From Vulcanimicrobiota bacterium (GTDB lineage: Bacteria > Vulcanimicrobiota > Vulcanimicrobiia > Vulcanimicrobiales > Vulcanimicrobiaceae), in contig JAFAMK010000438.1 of the NCBI GenBank assembly GCA_019233415.1, forward strand, positions 1-7,115: a stretch of 7,115 bases of DNA, given 5' to 3'. This document shows, piece after piece, positions 5,406-7,115 of this stretch. The translations under genes and the position numbers were made by a program. How positions within the stretch are numbered: position 1 is the first letter of the stretch; the number at the start of each line of letters is the position of its first letter. The notes below the pieces were generated by a model. That model searched no databases and was not told the origin of the DNA. It was given only the letters and a program-made list of their open reading frames with translations.

Positions 5406-6272
5406 ATGCCCTTCTCCCGCTCGGCGGCGGCGCTCGCGGCGCTGCTGCTGGTCGCGTGCTCCAACGCGCCGTCTGCCCGGCCGGCGGGAGGGCTGCGGAT
5501 CGTCGCCACGACCTCGACCCTGGCGTCGATCGCGCAGGGCGCGACCGGCGTCGCGGTCAGCTCGCTCGTTCCCGTCGGCGTCTCGCCCGAGGACTTCCAG
5601 CCGACGCCCGACGCGATCGCCTCGTTGCGCAACGCCGACATTCTGCTCGAAAACGGCGGCGGGCTCGAGGGCTGGCTCGATGCGACGATCCGCAACGCCG
5701 GGAACCCGCACCTGCGCATCGTCGTCGGCACCGACGGGCTCCCGGTTCGCGCCGGGAACCCGCACCTTTGGATGGATCCCGTCTTTGCGCGCACGTACGC
5801 GGCGAAAGTGCGCGACGCCGCGGTCGCGGCCGATCCAGATCACGCTGCCACCTATCGCGCGACGGCAAAAGCGTACGACGTCGAGTTGGCGGCGCTGGCG
5901 GAACGCACGCAGCGCCGCATCGCGACGATCCCCCCGGCGCGGCGCACGATGATCGTCTTCCACGACGCGTTCGACTACTACGCGCGGCGCTTCGGGCTGA
6001 CCGTCGTCGGCGCGATCGAGCCGGTCGCGGGCGCCGAGCCGAATCCCGAACACGTCGCCGCGCTCGTGCAGGTCGCGCGGTCGCGTCACGTGCGGGCCGT
6101 CTTCGCCGAGCACGAGTACAACGACAAGCTCGCGCGCACGCTTGCCGCGAGCGCCGGCGGTCTGAAGGTCGCGTTCCTCTACGACGATTCGCTCGGCGTC
6201 GACCCGGCCGTCGGCACGTACGTCGGGATGATCGACACCGACACGGCGACGATCGTCCGCGCGCTGCGATGA
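5406..6272 (+). CDS. Metal (Zn/Mn-type) ABC transporter substrate-binding lipoprotein
   Basis: A 288-residue cluster A-I (TroA/ZnuA/PsaA) binding protein that delivers a divalent metal to the ABC permease. ATG 5406 gives an ideal lipoprotein signal: MPFSRSAAALAALLLVAC with lipobox LVAC and Cys18, so the mature protein should be membrane-anchored outside the cytoplasm. Domain landmarks: LRIVATTSTLASIAQ (30-44), SPEDFQPTPDAI (60-71), ADILLENGGGLEGWL (78-91), NPHLWMDP (118-125), VFHDAFDYYARRFGL (184-198) and LYDDSLG (258-264). Expected metal ligands His120, His186 and Asp261 are present, but the usual first His (in DPHxYxPTP) is Glu62. There is no His-rich acidic loop as in many ZnuA proteins. 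The His at 186 favours zinc over PsaA-like Mn, where Glu occurs, but specificity is not settled. A weak GAGAGAGA lies five bases upstream; its stop overlaps the next start. Confidence 0.92.
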   Translation: MPFSRSAAALAALLLVACSNAPSARPAGGLRIVATTSTLASIAQGATGVAVSSLVPVGVSPEDFQPTPDAIASLRNADILLENGGGLEGWLDATIRNAGNPHLRIVVGTDGLPVRAGNPHLWMDPVFARTYAAKVRDAAVAADPDHAATYRATAKAYDVELAALAERTQRRIATIPPARRTMIVFHDAFDYYARRFGLTVVGAIEPVAGAEPNPEHVAALVQVARSRHVRAVFAEHEYNDKLARTLAASAGGLKVAFLYDDSLGVDPAVGTYVGMIDTDTATIVRALR

Positions 6273-7012
6273 CCGCAGCCAACGCCGTCGAGGTTCACGG
6301 GCTGCGCGTGCGCTACGACAACGGTGTCGAGGCGCTCCAGGGCGTCGACTTCACGCTGCCGCGCGGGACGGCGCTCGGAATCGTCGGCCCCAACGGGTCG
6401 GGGAAGTCGACGCTGCTCAAGGCGGTCGCGGGTCTCGTGAAGCCGTCGGACGGGGTCGTGCGCGTGCAGGGGCGGCCGCCGCGGGCACTGCCCCCGGGGA
6501 CGATCGGCTATGTGCCGCAGGTCGAGGACGTCGACTGGCAGTTCCCCGTCAGCGTGCGCGACGTCGTCGCGATGGGACGCTATCCGCGCGTCGGGCCGTT
6601 CACACCGTTTTCGGCGCACGACCGCAGCGCCGTCGCGCGGGCGATCGAGGCGCTCGACCTCGGCGTGCTCGCCGACCGCCACATCAGCGCGCTCTCCGGC
6701 GGTCAGCAGCAGCGCACGTTCATCGCGCGCGCGGTCGCGCAGGAGCCGCTGCTGCTGCTCCTCGACGAGCCGACGACGGGCGTCGATGCGGCGACGGAAG
6801 AGTCGCTGCTGCGCCTCGTCCGCGGGCTGGTCGCGGACGGGCTGCCGGTGCTGATGACGACGCACGACCTCGACCGCGCGCCCGAGTGGTTCGACCGCCT
6901 GATCGTCGTCGACCGCAAGGTCCTCGCCGACGGCAAACCGGCCGACGTCCTGGAATCCGGCGCCTACGCCGGCATCCGCGAACACACCCACACGCACGGA
7001 CACCACCGCTGA
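6269..7012 (+). CDS. Metal ABC transporter ATP-binding protein
   Basis: A 247-residue ABC ATPase powering the metal uptake system. ATG 6269 overlaps the binding-protein stop as ATGA, implying translational coupling; the open frame upstream of 6269 is only a shadow of the binding-protein gene. Motifs: Walker A GPNGSGKST (40-48), Q-loop YVPQ with Gln84, signature LSGGQQQR (142-149), Walker B LLLLLDEP (161-168), D-loop GVDA, and switch His199 in TTHD. VEDVDWQFPVSVRDVVAMGRY (85-105) is typical of the Zn/Mn/Fe chelate-type ATPases. The C-terminus ends in a His-rich tail HTHTHGHH (239-246) that could bind or sense the cytoplasmic metal. Length is normal for the family. Zinc versus manganese cannot be decided, so no symbol is given. 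Confidence 0.95.
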   Translation: MTAANAVEVHGLRVRYDNGVEALQGVDFTLPRGTALGIVGPNGSGKSTLLKAVAGLVKPSDGVVRVQGRPPRALPPGTIGYVPQVEDVDWQFPVSVRDVVAMGRYPRVGPFTPFSAHDRSAVARAIEALDLGVLADRHISALSGGQQQRTFIARAVAQEPLLLLLDEPTTGVDAATEESLLRLVRGLVADGLPVLMTTHDLDRAPEWFDRLIVVDRKVLADGKPADVLESGAYAGIREHTHTHGHHR

Positions 7013-7014
7013 GC

Positions 7015-7115
7015 ATGGACGGGATTCTGGCGCCGTTTCAGTACGACTTCATGCAGCGTGCGTTCATTGCGGCGCTGTTCGTGGGCGTGTTGTGCTCGGC
7101 GATGGGGACGTACGT
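7015..7115 (+). CDS. Metal ABC transporter permease (ABC-3 family), 5' part only
   Basis: ATG 7015 lies two bases after the ATPase stop, and the frame runs off the window after 33 codons. It begins MDGILAPFQYDFMQRAFIAA, followed by a hydrophobic segment with VGVLCSAMGTYV. The PFQY-FM-RA-AAL-VGVLC pattern is the usual N-terminus and first transmembrane helix of ZnuB/MntB-type permeases. No separate Shine-Dalgarno is seen, so coupled translation with the ATPase is likely. The rest of the gene and any regulator lie outside the window. Confidence 0.88.
   Translation, partial: MDGILAPFQYDFMQRAFIAALFVGVLCSAMGTY

Noticed and set aside
5285..5794. 169-residue minus-strand ORF
   Set aside because: It ends in AQLVEHL, the familiar false translation of a tRNA gene, and is otherwise antisense to the metal-binding lipoprotein.
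5456..6268. N-terminal extension of the ABC ATPase frame
   Set aside because: This part is a +1-frame, Arg-rich shadow of the binding-protein gene. The ATPase family starts at the ATGA overlap at 6269.
1..7115. CRISPR arrays, insertion sequences, prophage attachment repeats
   Set aside because: No regularly spaced direct repeats, transposase motifs or duplicated tRNA 3' end were seen in the window.

Overview
This is a high-GC (roughly two-thirds G+C), Ala/Arg-rich bacterial segment with strong GC3 bias in its genes and sigma-70-type promoters (TTGACA with TACGCT or TAGAAT). The style fits a high-GC soil-type lineage such as Candidatus Eremiobacterota or an actinobacterium-like group. Taxon is an inference only; no marker gene here settles it.

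Layout. (1) Bases 1-1272 hold the 3' part of a large ORF whose start lies upstream of the window. It carries a QRAVGYEFE block that I associate with DUF4157/eCIS-linked proteins, and it may have a glutamine-synthetase-like amidoligase fold. (2) Bases 1336-4752 encode a complete 1138-residue TM0106-type protein: an Fe-S RecB-like nuclease, a DEDD RNase H-like exonuclease and an SF1 Dna2/Upf1-like helicase in one chain. (3) Bases 4753-5250 are not empty. A very good promoter drives two well-formed small ORFs, a 40-residue hydrophobic or secreted peptide and a 44-residue Thr/Cys/Pro-tailed peptide that looks like a RiPP precursor. Two hairpins separate them, and the second pairs with the Shine-Dalgarno of the second ORF. 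The unit ends in a dispersed REP-like motif and a strong bidirectional terminator. (4) A tRNA-Ala(CGC) gene with its own promoter lies on the minus strand at 5251-5326. (5) Bases 5406 to the end hold a metal (Zn/Mn-type) ABC uptake operon: lipoprotein binding protein, ATPase with a His-rich tail, and the start of the ABC-3 permease, with overlapping or abutting reading frames.

How the parts relate. The last three genes form one translationally coupled transporter operon. The nuclease-helicase appears self-contained. The small-peptide unit is an independent transcript between the helicase gene and the convergent tRNA gene, and is the most novel-looking part of the window. No peptide-modifying enzymes are visible here, so its RiPP nature is a hypothesis.
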